64,000 bases of DNA from Mycobacterium haemophilum DSM 44634 (lineage in GTDB: Bacteria; Actinomycetota; Actinomycetes; Mycobacteriales; Mycobacteriaceae). A model generated the notes under the pieces. It ran no database searches, had not been told where the DNA came from, and worked only from the letters and a program-made list of their open reading frames with translations. The stretch lies in contig NZ_CP011883.2 in NCBI RefSeq assembly GCF_000340435.2, positions 1,026,607-1,090,606 on the forward strand, in the 5' to 3' direction. Every line of letters begins with the position of its first letter. Position 1 is the stretch's first letter. Below, in pieces: positions 43,301 to 52,169 of the stretch. Both the position numbers and the translations under genes were made by a program.

Positions 43301-44722
43301 TTATGCGTGCCGTGCCAGGTCGTTCAGCGCGGCTTGGGCGGCGTTGGCGCCGCACATTCCATGGGCTCCGGGTCCCGGTGGGGTAGCCGCTGAGCAGATG
43401 TACATGCCCGGTGCCCCAACAGCGTACGGCGACAGCGTGATTCGCGGCCCGAATACCAGCTGCCGAATGTCTTTGGCGCCGGTCATGATATCGCCGCCAA
43501 CATAGTTATCGTTGTCGGTTGCTAGCTGCGTCGTTGTGCGGACTGTACAGCCGATAATGCGTTCTCGAAAACCGGGCGCGAACCGCTCGATCTGGGCAAT
43601 GATCGCCGCGGTTGCGTCACCGGTATAGCCATTCGGGACGTGCGCATAACTCCATACCGGGTGAACGTTGCCCACCGAGCGTTGCGGATCGGCCAAATAC
43701 TGCTGTCCAACGAGCACGAACGGCCGCTCGGGCATGCGTCCGGCGTGGATCTCGCGCTCGGTTGCGGCAAGTTCAGAGTAGCTACCGGCCAGGTGTACCG
43801 TGCCAGCCCGGTGGGCGTCCGGGTTGGTCCAGGGCACGCCGCCCTCGACGGCGAAGTCGACTTTGAATGCGCCGGGACCACGCCGGAACTTGGTGTACGC
43901 GCGCGAGATTCGGCGGGGAAGGCGGTCCGCCAGGATCGCGGCGACTGCACTCGGTGCCAAATCGAACATGGTGACGTCGGCTGGCGGCAGCTGTGCCGCT
44001 GTCTGGACCCGAACACCAGTCTCGATCTGGCCGCCCAGGTCGCTTAGCAGCGCCAGCATCGCGTTGGTAATCGCTTGTGATCCACCTTCGGCTACTGCCC
44101 AGCCGTGCCGGTGACCCGCCGTGATGATGCCAATTCCGATAGCGCAGGTCATCGGGTAGTGCAGCGGCCGAAAGGCATGGGCCGCAACACCACCGAACAA
44201 CGCCCGCCCCTGTTCGGTGCGAAACAGCCGGGCGAACGTCGACGCGGGAAGCACGGTGGGTGCACCAAACCTGGCCAGCATCAGCGGATGGTGCGGGAAC
44301 CGCAGCAGCGGCCGCATAATGTCCTCGGACAGTGCGTCGAACTGGGCTGCCGGATAGCCGAATACGAGTCGCCACCGGGATCCGTCGCGGCCGAGACTGG
44401 CCGCCGTCTGCGCTACCGAGCGGTGCAGCACCCCAGCGTTGCCGTCGTCGAGGGGGTGGACACAATCGATCTCCGGCCAACGCCAGGTGAGGCCGTATCG
44501 GTGCAGTTCGAAGCTGCTCAGGAACGGCGAGCCGACGGCCATTGGGTGGATCGCCGAGCAGTGGTCGTGCAGCAGCCCTGGAACGATGGCTTCGCTGCTG
44601 CGAGCGCCGCCGCCGACCTCGTCGGCAGCCTCGAGCACGGTGACCTGCAGGCCCGCCTTGGCCAGGGAGATGGCCGCGGCAAGCCCGTTGGGCCCGCCAC
44701 CCACCACCAATGCAGTACTCAT
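43301..44722 (-). CDS. Phytoene-dehydrogenase-like FAD oxidoreductase
   Basis: 473 residues from ATG 44722 (MSTALVVGGGPNGLAAAISLAKAGLQVTVLEA). The dinucleotide-binding GGGPNG and the FAD motif VGGGARSSE are clear. Mid-domain WAVAEGGSQAITNAMLALL and C-terminal AAQAALNDL complete the CrtI-like fold (pyridine nucleotide-disulfide oxidoreductase-domain protein 2 group). No carotenoid synthesis genes are nearby, so the substrate is unknown. It is divergent from the HdeD-like gene with 93 bp between. Confidence 0.9.
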   Translation of the reverse strand: MSTALVVGGGPNGLAAAISLAKAGLQVTVLEAADEVGGGARSSEAIVPGLLHDHCSAIHPMAVGSPFLSSFELHRYGLTWRWPEIDCVHPLDDGNAGVLHRSVAQTAASLGRDGSRWRLVFGYPAAQFDALSEDIMRPLLRFPHHPLMLARFGAPTVLPASTFARLFRTEQGRALFGGVAAHAFRPLHYPMTCAIGIGIITAGHRHGWAVAEGGSQAITNAMLALLSDLGGQIETGVRVQTAAQLPPADVTMFDLAPSAVAAILADRLPRRISRAYTKFRRGPGAFKVDFAVEGGVPWTNPDAHRAGTVHLAGSYSELAATEREIHAGRMPERPFVLVGQQYLADPQRSVGNVHPVWSYAHVPNGYTGDATAAIIAQIERFAPGFRERIIGCTVRTTTQLATDNDNYVGGDIMTGAKDIRQLVFGPRITLSPYAVGAPGMYICSAATPPGPGAHGMCGANAAQAALNDLARHA

Positions 44723-44815
44723 GCCAGCCGGCGCTGTTCGCGACGACTGTGCGCGATGCTGAATTGTGTCTCTGCGGACATTTCCTCTACATCGATTTTG
44801 GCTAATGATATTGGA

Positions 44816-45388
44816 ATGACAACCACCGAAAAAACCATTTTCGAAGGTCCATTGCACCAGCTTGCTCGCAACGCGTGGCAGTTGCTACTGCTCATTGGTG
44901 TCCTGGCAGTGGCACTCGGCGTCATAGTGCTGGCCTGGCCAGGCAAGACACTGGTGGTAGCGGGTGTCCTGTTTGGCATCTACTTGGTGTTTTCCGGAAT
45001 TGGGTATGTGTTTGCCGCTTTCGGCACGCACGCCGGCGCCGCCATGAGGGTGCTGGCATTCATTGGCGGCATCGTATCGCTGGTGTTGGGATTCTTTTGC
45101 TTCCGCGACAAACTCGAGTCGATCATGCTGTTGGCCCTGTGGATCGGCATCGGCTGGCTGTTCCGCGGCATGACCATCCTTGCTGCGGCGCTGTCTTTCG
45201 ACCATATGCCTGCACGCGGTTGGCAGGCGCTCTCCGGCCTGATCATCGTGATCGGCGGCGGGGTAATGATCATCTCGCCGCTCAATTCGATTGCGATCTT
45301 GACTCTGGTCGCCGGCTGCTGGCTGATCGTGATCGGCATCATGGACGTCATCACGGCCTTGCAGGTTCGCGGCCGACTCAAGGCGTGA
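44816..45388 (+). CDS. HdeD-family membrane protein
   Basis: 190 residues from ATG 44816 (MTTTEKTIFEGPLHQLARNAW). Six hydrophobic helices in two DUF308-type halves (about 20-40, 45-65, 75-92, 100-125, 135-155, 160-180), including LLIGVLAVALGVIVLAWP and GLIIVIGGGVMIISPLNS. The family includes E. coli acid-resistance protein HdeD; the role in mycobacteria is unknown. The much longer ORF opening at 44105 is antisense to the oxidoreductase and is not used. Confidence 0.88.
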   Translation: MTTTEKTIFEGPLHQLARNAWQLLLLIGVLAVALGVIVLAWPGKTLVVAGVLFGIYLVFSGIGYVFAAFGTHAGAAMRVLAFIGGIVSLVLGFFCFRDKLESIMLLALWIGIGWLFRGMTILAAALSFDHMPARGWQALSGLIIVIGGGVMIISPLNSIAILTLVAGCWLIVIGIMDVITALQVRGRLKA

Positions 45389-45477
45389 CCCCGCGACGAG
45401 CCGACTCAGGCCGATAGGAGACTCCTGAATTCGTGGGCGGGGCGGGTGCATGGGCGGCGCTGGGCAGGTTCGCCGCC

Positions 45478-45768
45478 TCACGCCTTGACGAAGCAGCACA
45501 TCTCGTAGGAGATCTTCCCGCTTTGCAGGTTCCGGAGGGTCCTCGAAGGCAATGCGGTCAGGATAGTGCAACCCCGGCCAGGAATTTTCCATCTTGATCC
45601 CGCGCATAACCTCCGCATTGATCACCCTTTGCGAAAGCATCCGCATCGGGGCGTCGGCCAGCGCCGCCTTCCATTCGGCGATACGGCCGCGGGGTCGGAA
45701 ATCGGCGTACAGGAAATGTCCTCCCGGGCTCAGCACGCGCGCCACTTCGGCGAGGAAACGCGGCAACT
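45478..45768 (-). pseudogene. SAM-dependent methyltransferase remnant
   Basis: The minus strand reads FLAEVARVLSPGGHFLYADF, RPRGRIAEWKAALADAPMRM and LSQRVINAEV, the C-terminal half of a phthiotriol/phenolphthiotriol dimycocerosate-type methyltransferase (Rv2952 family). It then lacks the middle, shifts frame, and ends with GKISYEMCCFVKA, the family C-terminus. The N-terminal half with the SAM-binding domain is absent. A truncated relic with an internal deletion and frameshift. Confidence 0.75.
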
Positions 45769-45851
45769 GAGGTGTTCCTTGCCGTTGGCTTTCCGGTTGC
45801 TAGCCCGTTATCGGGTACGCCCGGCGAGTCCGCGGCAGCACGTTGTCACGA

Positions 45852-47627
45852 TCAACGAGCCGTCGTCTCCACCTGACGTATCGTTTCGATCCAGGTTCCC
45901 AAACCGTCCTCGTCGCGCGGCTGTGCTCGGATGACCGGATAGTGTTGTGCCACACCCCCAACCAATTCCATCAGCGCGTCCCGTGTCTTTCGTTTGAGGG
46001 AGGTGTACTCCACGGCCAAACCGGTGGCCAGATGCGGGTCATAGGGTATCCGATAGAAGTCCGGGACCCGCTTCCTGAATTGGTTTTCGACGATTCCGAA
46101 ATCCACAAAGGGCTTGGTTTTCCGAATGGCGTTGAGAACTACCACCGTGTGCTGAAGCAACCTGGCAGGCGCATGTGCATCCAGCCAGTCCAGGGTGGCT
46201 AACGCCCCTTCGACACCGCGCACGTCGTCGGATGCCACCACAACCAGGCCAGTGACACTGCTGACGATCTTGCTAAACAATGGCCCATTGACCGGTGTGC
46301 CGCAGTCAAGCAATATCACGTTGCAGTGATTGTCCAGCATCTTCATCGCGGTCTCGTAGTCATCAGGACCAAGCCGGTATGTGGACCGCGGATCATTCTG
46401 GGCACCAAGCATTTCTAGCCGGTCGTTGTTCATCACGGTGTGTACACGCACATCCGCGTAGCGTTTGGCATTCCGTGCTGACACGAAATGTTCGATGTTG
46501 GTCTGCGGCCCACCGCGCTCACTGAATCGTGCCGAAAGATCCCCCAGATCGGCATCGACATCGACGGCGATCACCCGATCGCCGCGCAGCCGGGCCATGG
46601 CATTGCCCAGCGCCACCGTGATCGTGGTCTTACCTACACCGCCCTTGGCGGAGACGAACGCTACCTTGTGGACATCGGACAATGGAGCGCAGATACGGCG
46701 ATTCAACTCATTGGTCTGCTCGGCCTTGGCGCTTGGTTCCGGATTTACCCGCCCTAAAGTCGCCTTGGTCACGAACTTGCGCCAACCCTCCCCGGCTGCA
46801 GGACGCCGGCGAGCCACCAGGAGATCACGTCCGTCGTCGTAGGGATGCCGAAACGTGGTCGGTTGCGGGCGGCTAGCCGGCTCGGCCACGGGTGCCGTCG
46901 GGACATCGCTGACGGGCGCAGCGGTGAGTGCGGCCCTGGCCGCGTCATCGTCGCCCAGTTCTCGCAGACACCACGCCCTGGTGAGCGCCACGTCGGCGGC
47001 CACCTGAGGGTTGGTGGTCGAGACTTTTTCGGTGAGCTCCAACGCGAACTGGAACTGGCCCAAGTTCGCTGCGGCGGTTGAGGCGAGCGCCGCCACGGCG
47101 TCGCTCAGCTCACGACCATCATCGGTGTCGCTGCTCGGCGGCGGCACCTCAGCAACCTTCAAAACGTTAGACCAGGAGCGAGTCTGGTGGAACAGCGTTG
47201 CCATGACGAACTGGCGGGCTAGGGCCGCGTCATCGTCCTCGGTGACGACCGGGTCATCGAGAGCTACTGACGCTTCCTCGTAACGGGCTGCGGTAATCAG
47301 TCCGCTGGCGTATGCAAGCCCGATCGTGGCCCGCGACCACGTCGTCAACGTCAGATACATCGGCGCAGCGATCTCGGCGCGCAGATCACCGTCTTTGAGC
47401 CCGACGCGGCGGGTTTCGGAGTACAACGCTTCCGAGTGCTGGTGGGCTCCGGCCAATGTGTCGAGATCATGATCGCCACAGGCCAGGCGCCCCAACCAGC
47501 TGTCGGACATGTCGGGGTTCTCAACGGTGAGACGAGCGAAAGCGGCCCCAGCGCTGGCCTTGTCTCCGGACTGGTAGCTGGCGACGGCGGCGTCGAACAT
47601 GGTGCGCCGTTCTCTAAACGTAGTCAT
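45852..47627 (-). CDS. Fusion of EccA-like TPR domain and EspI/MinD-like ATPase
   Basis: 591 residues. Residues 1-235 resemble the N-terminal TPR domain of the ESX AAA+ protein EccA: AAFARLTVENPDMSDSWLGRLACGDHD, then the helical array ending TRAWCLRELGDDDAARAAL. After a Pro/Ala linker and RKFVTKATLGRVNPEP, residues 300-590 are a MinD/ParA-type P-loop ATPase related to ESX-1 EspI (Rv3876). It has FVSAKGGVGKTTITVALG (deviant Walker A), VIAVDVDADLGDL, LLDCGTPV (Walker B) and VVLNAI. The AAA+ domain of EccA is absent. Presumably a type VII secretion accessory factor; neighbouring PE/PPE genes fit. No ESX core genes are in the window. Confidence 0.82.
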   Translation of the reverse strand: MTTFRERRTMFDAAVASYQSGDKASAGAAFARLTVENPDMSDSWLGRLACGDHDLDTLAGAHQHSEALYSETRRVGLKDGDLRAEIAAPMYLTLTTWSRATIGLAYASGLITAARYEEASVALDDPVVTEDDDAALARQFVMATLFHQTRSWSNVLKVAEVPPPSSDTDDGRELSDAVAALASTAAANLGQFQFALELTEKVSTTNPQVAADVALTRAWCLRELGDDDAARAALTAAPVSDVPTAPVAEPASRPQPTTFRHPYDDGRDLLVARRRPAAGEGWRKFVTKATLGRVNPEPSAKAEQTNELNRRICAPLSDVHKVAFVSAKGGVGKTTITVALGNAMARLRGDRVIAVDVDADLGDLSARFSERGGPQTNIEHFVSARNAKRYADVRVHTVMNNDRLEMLGAQNDPRSTYRLGPDDYETAMKMLDNHCNVILLDCGTPVNGPLFSKIVSSVTGLVVVASDDVRGVEGALATLDWLDAHAPARLLQHTVVVLNAIRKTKPFVDFGIVENQFRKRVPDFYRIPYDPHLATGLAVEYTSLKRKTRDALMELVGGVAQHYPVIRAQPRDEDGLGTWIETIRQVETTAR

Positions 47628-48454
47628 TGGCTATTGCTCCTGGTCAATGGTCGGCTGCAGAGCCTACTGCAATGGCACCGAGTTCGCAGACACGCCCGTT
47701 GCCTGGCCTGACTGGTGCTTGTCGCGGCTTGCTGGTATAAGCCAACTCCGTAAGCCCAGTCCGATCGTCGCATAGGACGTGTGCGCTTGTCGCGCCCCGG
47801 TATGCCGTTGATGCGGGCGGGGCATCTTCGGTTCCCACATATCGTGGCGGGCGTTGTCCGCGGGTTACCGCGATGCGGTGGGACTCTTCGGTTTGGCTCG
47901 GTTTGGCAGGGCCAGACGCCGCGGTGGCCGTCTGCCGGCAGCCGGTGGGCGTGGTTGTGTCGCGCGCTCTGCTTTCGCCGCGGGGTCGGCCGCCGATGGC
48001 CCGGTGGACCCGGCGGGTGGGTACCCCGGGTATCGGGTCAAGACCTTTGCGTCGTCGACGGCCGACCGCTCGAGGTCCCGGCAATGTGCATGGTGTTGCG
48101 TGTGTGGCAATCGGGTAAGCAAGACACACCGTAATGTGACTCATGTCATAAATTCATCGATTGATCAATCCGCGAGTTTGCATCGCTAGCGTCAGCGGGT
48201 CGGCGAAAAGCTAGGTGATGGACGCCGGTGGCGAGCAGCTGTTTGTCACCTCAGCTCGGACAGACGTCACCTCGGCGGCCCACTGCTGGGTCATCGGTGG
48301 TCGAGCCGACGGCGTTGTCTCGCGGTCGACATTGCTTGTGCGACAACAATTGCGACGTTGCTCATCAGTCGGCGCCGCCGTGTGAGGGGTCACGCCGAAG
48401 CGGACCGGCAAATATTGGATTGTTCGCGGACGGCTGCACCGCGACAATCGCCGG
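47628..48454. other. Long intergenic region
   Basis: 827 bp with no supported gene: the six-frame readings are Arg/Pro-rich shadows. It holds the promoter of the EccA/EspI fusion gene at its left. A small dyad cluster lies at 48136-48169 (TGACTCATGTCA, then palindrome ATTGATCAAT at 48160-48169). It forms the right edge of the accessory island, because the next gene is the Rv3225c homologue. Confidence 0.55.
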
Positions 48455-49897
48455 GTGTGCGACAAAGAACTATCAGATGGCACTGTCACCCTGTCGCCGT
48501 TGCGCCTCGACGATGTTGAGGCGCAGCTGGCCGGCGAGGACGACCGGCTGGTGCGTTGGCTTACTGGTGGGCCCGCTACGCGGCGAGACGTCGAAGCGTA
48601 CATCCGGCATTGCCGCGAGCAGTGGGTAACCGATGGGCCGCTGCGGTCCTTCGGCATCCGCATTAGAGCCGGAGCGACCCTGGTCGGAACGGTTGATCTG
48701 CGGTTTGAGGGCGAGGGGCTGGGTAGCGGGCAGGTTAACGTCGCGTACGGGCTCTATCCCGCTTGGCGGGGGCACGGACTGGCCACCCGTGCGGTCGACC
48801 TGGTGTGCCGGTACGCGACCGAACACGGTGCGACCGAAGCGGTGGTCAAAGTGGAGCCAGAGAACGCGGCGTCGGCCAAGGTTGCGCTGCGGGCCGGCTT
48901 CGCCTTCGTGCGGCAGATCCGCGAGCAGAGCGGAACCGTTTTCGATCGTTACGAGCGCGTGCTGTGGAGCAGCCCGGGGACCGAGGATGATGCGCTCGGG
49001 GGCGGCAAAATGCATGCCGATGAGGTGCACATCGACGAGCACCTGGTGCGACGTCTGCTCTGTATGCAGTTTCCGCGGTGGGCGCATCTGCCCGTCGCAC
49101 GGGTCCGCTCTGCGGGCACCGACAACGCCATGTACCGGTTGGGCGAGGACATGGCGGTGCGCATCCCGCGCATTCACTGGGCCGTCGAGAGCCTGCAATC
49201 CGAGCAACGGTGGCTGCCGTGGATCGCTGCGCAGCTTTCGGTCGATAGCCCTGTTCCGGTCGGGCGGGGTACGGCAACTGACGAGTTCGGGTGGCCGTGG
49301 TCGGTTTGTCGGTGGGTTCCAGGTGAGAACCCGACGGTCGGCGAGCTCGCTGAACCAGGCCCACTCGCCCGGGACCTGGCTTGCTTCATCACCATTCTCA
49401 GAGCAATTGACCCCACGGACGGTCCGACCGCGCGTCGGGGTGCGCCGCTGGCGGAGATGGACGAGGAGGTGCGTGCCGCGCTGGTGGCCCTGGACGGGCT
49501 TATCGACACCGGCGCGGCAACTGCGGCGTGGGCGGAAGCCCTGCGGGTTCCCCCGTACCCGGGGCCCGCGATGTGGTTCCACGGCGACTTGTCTCGATTC
49601 AACATCCTGACTGCGCGAGGACGCTTGACCGGCGTCATCGATTTCGGCCTGATGGGCGTGGGCGACCCCAGCGTCGACCTGATCGTCGCGTGGAACACAC
49701 TGTCCGCGCCCGCCCGTGAGCAGTTCCGCACCGCTGTCCACGCCGATGACGACAGCTGGGCCCGCGGCCGGGGCAGGGCACTTGCGATCGCCTTGATCGC
49801 GCTGCCGTATTATCAAGACACGAACCCGTTTTTAGCGGCCAGCGCCCGGCACGCCATCCGGGAAATCCTTGCCGACTTCCAGGCGAGATTGGTTTAG
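48455..49897 (+). CDS. GNAT acetyltransferase-APH phosphotransferase fusion (Rv3225c homologue)
   Basis: 480 residues. N-terminal GNAT domain (about 1-170): TLSPLRLDDVEAQLAGEDD, VNVAYGLYPAWRGHGLATRAVDLV (acetyl-CoA loop), ENAASAKVALRAGFAFVRQ. C-terminal aminoglycoside-phosphotransferase-like kinase (about 190-480): GTDNAMYRLGEDMAVRIPR, catalytic loop WFHGDLSRFNILT, metal site GVIDFGLMGVGDPSVDL. The two-domain layout recalls bifunctional aminoglycoside-modifying enzymes, but substrate specificity is unknown. The start (GTG 48455, MCDKELSDGT) is plausible. Confidence 0.9.
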   Translation: MCDKELSDGTVTLSPLRLDDVEAQLAGEDDRLVRWLTGGPATRRDVEAYIRHCREQWVTDGPLRSFGIRIRAGATLVGTVDLRFEGEGLGSGQVNVAYGLYPAWRGHGLATRAVDLVCRYATEHGATEAVVKVEPENAASAKVALRAGFAFVRQIREQSGTVFDRYERVLWSSPGTEDDALGGGKMHADEVHIDEHLVRRLLCMQFPRWAHLPVARVRSAGTDNAMYRLGEDMAVRIPRIHWAVESLQSEQRWLPWIAAQLSVDSPVPVGRGTATDEFGWPWSVCRWVPGENPTVGELAEPGPLARDLACFITILRAIDPTDGPTARRGAPLAEMDEEVRAALVALDGLIDTGAATAAWAEALRVPPYPGPAMWFHGDLSRFNILTARGRLTGVIDFGLMGVGDPSVDLIVAWNTLSAPAREQFRTAVHADDDSWARGRGRALAIALIALPYYQDTNPFLAASARHAIREILADFQARLV

Positions 49898-50078
49898 GCC
49901 CGATTGCCCCTGCTCGCGCCACGCTCGGCGGCGACGGTTACGGCGGGCCACCAAACTCTGCTCAGTCACCTCGGTGGTGATTACGGCGGCCAGGTCTACC
50001 GCTGCATCGCTTCTTTGTCCCAGAGCTGGCCGCGACCTGAACCTGTTGCGCCACTGACGAATCGTCGCTCGGTCAGCG

Positions 50079-50654
50079 TCAATAACGGCGGATATAGCTG
50101 ATGATCGTCGGCGCGTCCGGAAATAGGTACGCTTGCTCCGTCGTTTCCCTCGCGGTGCGTACGTAGTCTAGCCTTGCCGTGCCGTTTTTGATCTTGTGGC
50201 CCTGGTACGTGGTCTCGTTTTCCGCGATCGCCGCAGCGTTTATGCCGCCGAAATTGTCACCAACCAATTTCGCTTTCTCGTTGGCGAGCCTCTGGAGCTC
50301 GTGCAGGGGCGTCATCGCGTTAAGCGCAGTCTCATAGGCCGCCTTGACCGTGAGGATTCGGTCGGCGGTGTCGTTGGCAATCCCTGAGGCGCGGCTCAGC
50401 CAACTCATAAACGGTTTGACCGTCGTGACCAGCCGTTGCGCCGCTTCACCCTGCCACCCCACTTCGAGCTTCGCCAGAACGCGAGCAATGATGCGAGCTG
50501 CTTCGATCAGGCATTGGGACAATGCCCGCCACTCCGCGGCGCTGTCCTGCATGGCGTAAGTACCTGGACCGTCCGCCAACGCATGGAAGTTAGCCTCCGG
50601 CGATTCCTGTGTGTAATCACAGAGCTTTCGTTGTTCACCCTGGACGTTAGCCAC
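50079..50654 (-). CDS. Divergent PPE-like protein with damaged N-terminus
   Basis: 191 residues from GTG 50654. PPE-like fold: YTQESPEANFHALADGPGTYAMQDSAAEW parallels PPExNSxxMYxGPG, a WxG (WQGEAAQRL, about 69) follows, and a long helical hairpin continues to residue 190. In the same frame the sequence is open back to ATG 50690 (MKRYVDYTEE) except for one TAG (codon 11). The segment VDYTEE and the later CDYTQES are copies 19 codons apart, so the true start region has been duplicated and interrupted. Possible type VII substrate, likely impaired. Confidence 0.7.
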   Translation of the reverse strand: MANVQGEQRKLCDYTQESPEANFHALADGPGTYAMQDSAAEWRALSQCLIEAARIIARVLAKLEVGWQGEAAQRLVTTVKPFMSWLSRASGIANDTADRILTVKAAYETALNAMTPLHELQRLANEKAKLVGDNFGGINAAAIAENETTYQGHKIKNGTARLDYVRTARETTEQAYLFPDAPTIISYIRRY

Positions 50655-50764
50655 GGGCTATTCCTCTGTGTAATCAACGTACCTTTTCATTTCTTGTTCC
50701 TTATCGGCTCGCCACGACCGCTGTTGCCGGGTGTCGATGTGTGCTGTGCTGGTCTTGCCTGCAG

Positions 50765-50932
50765 CTAGATCAGTCCAGGTCTGTGGTGTTGGTGTCCTCG
50801 GTCATCAAGTAATCTTCTGCAAGCCATCGGCTCGATGGCATCGACCCCGCCAGCGTGTAAGTCGGTAGCGAGGTTGTACAGCGCATCGGCCGCTTGCCTC
50901 AACTCCGCGGGGTCTACGGTCGAAATGAGCAT
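50765..50932 (-). pseudogene. PE-like fragment
   Basis: From ATG 50932 the frame reads MLISTVDPAELRQAADAL, YNLATDLHAGG, resembling the first 30 residues of a PE domain, then degenerates and stops after 55 codons. A full PE would need about 100 residues and a YxxxD/E motif, not seen here. It is positioned like a PE partner of the PPE-like gene. A shared upstream element with PE gene 37471-37776 supports kinship. Confidence 0.45.
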
Positions 50933-50967
50933 GCCGACTTCATTCCTCATTAAAAAAGCCGAGCAAA

Positions 50968-50985
50968 TTGCCAGGGGATGGTCAA
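50968..50985 (-). promoter_or_regulatory. Shared upstream element of PE genes, copy 2
   Basis: 18 bp identical to 37806-37823 (minus strand TTGACCATCCCCTGGCAA), 36 bp before the PE-like ATG 50932. See the first copy. Confidence 0.6.
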
Positions 50986-51148
50986 ATACCGTTGGCCGGT
51001 ACTGCTGGTCTCGCCGGCGCTGGCGGTCAGCACTTGACCGCTATCATCACAGTGATGCGACGGCCGTCATAGAGTTAAATGACTCAAATTGCCGGAGTTT
51101 AGTGTGCTCAGTGCGCAGTGTTTTGAACACCTCGCCGCGCTCACCTGT

Positions 51149-51997
51149 TTAGGGCTGGGTGTAGCCCGGCGGGTTGACCTCGTCCACCCACAGGTCGACG
51201 CCGAGTTGTCCACCCGGTACGCAGTCGTAGACCGACAAGTCGGTGACGCCGGATTCCACCAGCACGTCCTCGCACAGCACGGAGTTGCCGGTGTACTCAC
51301 GGGCCGGCTTGTTGAAGATCGTGTAGGCCGCATCGGCGTACACCTCGGGCTTGCGGGCCCGCGCCATCGCCTCGTCGCCGCCGAGCAGGTTCTGCACCGC
51401 GGCGGTGGCCACCAGCGTGCGCGGCCACAACGTGTTCGACGCGATGCCGGCGTCACGCATCTCCTCGGCGATCCCGAGTGCGCACAGTGTCATGCCAAAC
51501 TTGGCCATCATGTAGGCCGTCGGCGTCAGCCACTTCTTGTCGAGCAGTACCGGCGGCGACAACGTCAGGATGTGCGGGTTCTGGCGGCCCGCCATGTGCG
51601 GGATACAGGCTTGCGACACCGCGTATGTGCCGCGCACCTGGATGCCGTTCATCAGGTCAAAACGCTTCATCGGCACCTCGGTGATGGACCCCAGGTTGAT
51701 CGCCGACGCGTTGTTGACGCAGATATCGATGCCGCCGAACTGCTCGACGGTCTTGGCCACCGCGGAGGTGACGGAATCCGGGTCGCGGATGTCCCCGACG
51801 ATCGGTAGTGCCTGGCCGCCCGCGTCTTCGAGCTCCTTGGCCGCGGTGAAGACCGTGCCGGGCAGCTTAGGGTGCGGCTCAGCGGTCTTGGCGATCAGCG
51901 CAATATTGGCGCCGTCGCGCGCGGCCCGTTTGGCGATCGCCAGGCCGATACCGCGACTAGCGCCCGAGATGAACATGGTCTTGCCGGTGAGGGACAT
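51149..51997 (-). CDS. Short-chain dehydrogenase (Rv3224 homologue)
   Basis: 282 residues of the HSDL2-like SDR group. Cofactor motif ISGASRGIGLAIA (10-22), DICVNNAS (NNAG variant, about 93), and catalytic AYMMAKFGM (YxxxK; Ser in LTLSPP) are present. The substrate is unknown. It has convergent/isolated placement: the promoter lies toward sigH, from which it is divergent, and the shared 170-bp gap contains the sigH promoter. Confidence 0.93.
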   Translation of the reverse strand: MSLTGKTMFISGASRGIGLAIAKRAARDGANIALIAKTAEPHPKLPGTVFTAAKELEDAGGQALPIVGDIRDPDSVTSAVAKTVEQFGGIDICVNNASAINLGSITEVPMKRFDLMNGIQVRGTYAVSQACIPHMAGRQNPHILTLSPPVLLDKKWLTPTAYMMAKFGMTLCALGIAEEMRDAGIASNTLWPRTLVATAAVQNLLGGDEAMARARKPEVYADAAYTIFNKPAREYTGNSVLCEDVLVESGVTDLSVYDCVPGGQLGVDLWVDEVNPPGYTQP

Positions 51998-52042
51998 GGC
52001 TCAGACTAACGCCGTCGTCGATATGGCTAGATTGCGGGACCT

Positions 52043-52069
52043 GGAAATAGCGTGGTGGCTAGCGCTGTT
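52043..52069 (+). promoter_or_regulatory. SigH-type autoregulatory promoter
   Basis: GGAA at 52043 and GTT at 52067 are separated so that GGAAAT-N18-GTT matches the SigH consensus (GGAA..-GTT). It lies upstream of sigH, as expected for the known positive feedback loop. Transcription would begin near 52075. Confidence 0.7.
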
Positions 52070-52169
52070 GACTGATGCGGTTTCTGCAGCTGAATCTGCT
52101 AGGCACAGACAGCAGCGGACCCACGAAGACACTGTCGGTCCCAGCCTTTAGATTAGGAGGAGGAGTTTG

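Noticed and set aside
47781..48189. Several overlapping 80-117-codon frames in the long gap
   Set aside because: All three frames open at once and Arg/Gly/Pro-rich, typical of non-coding GC-rich DNA.
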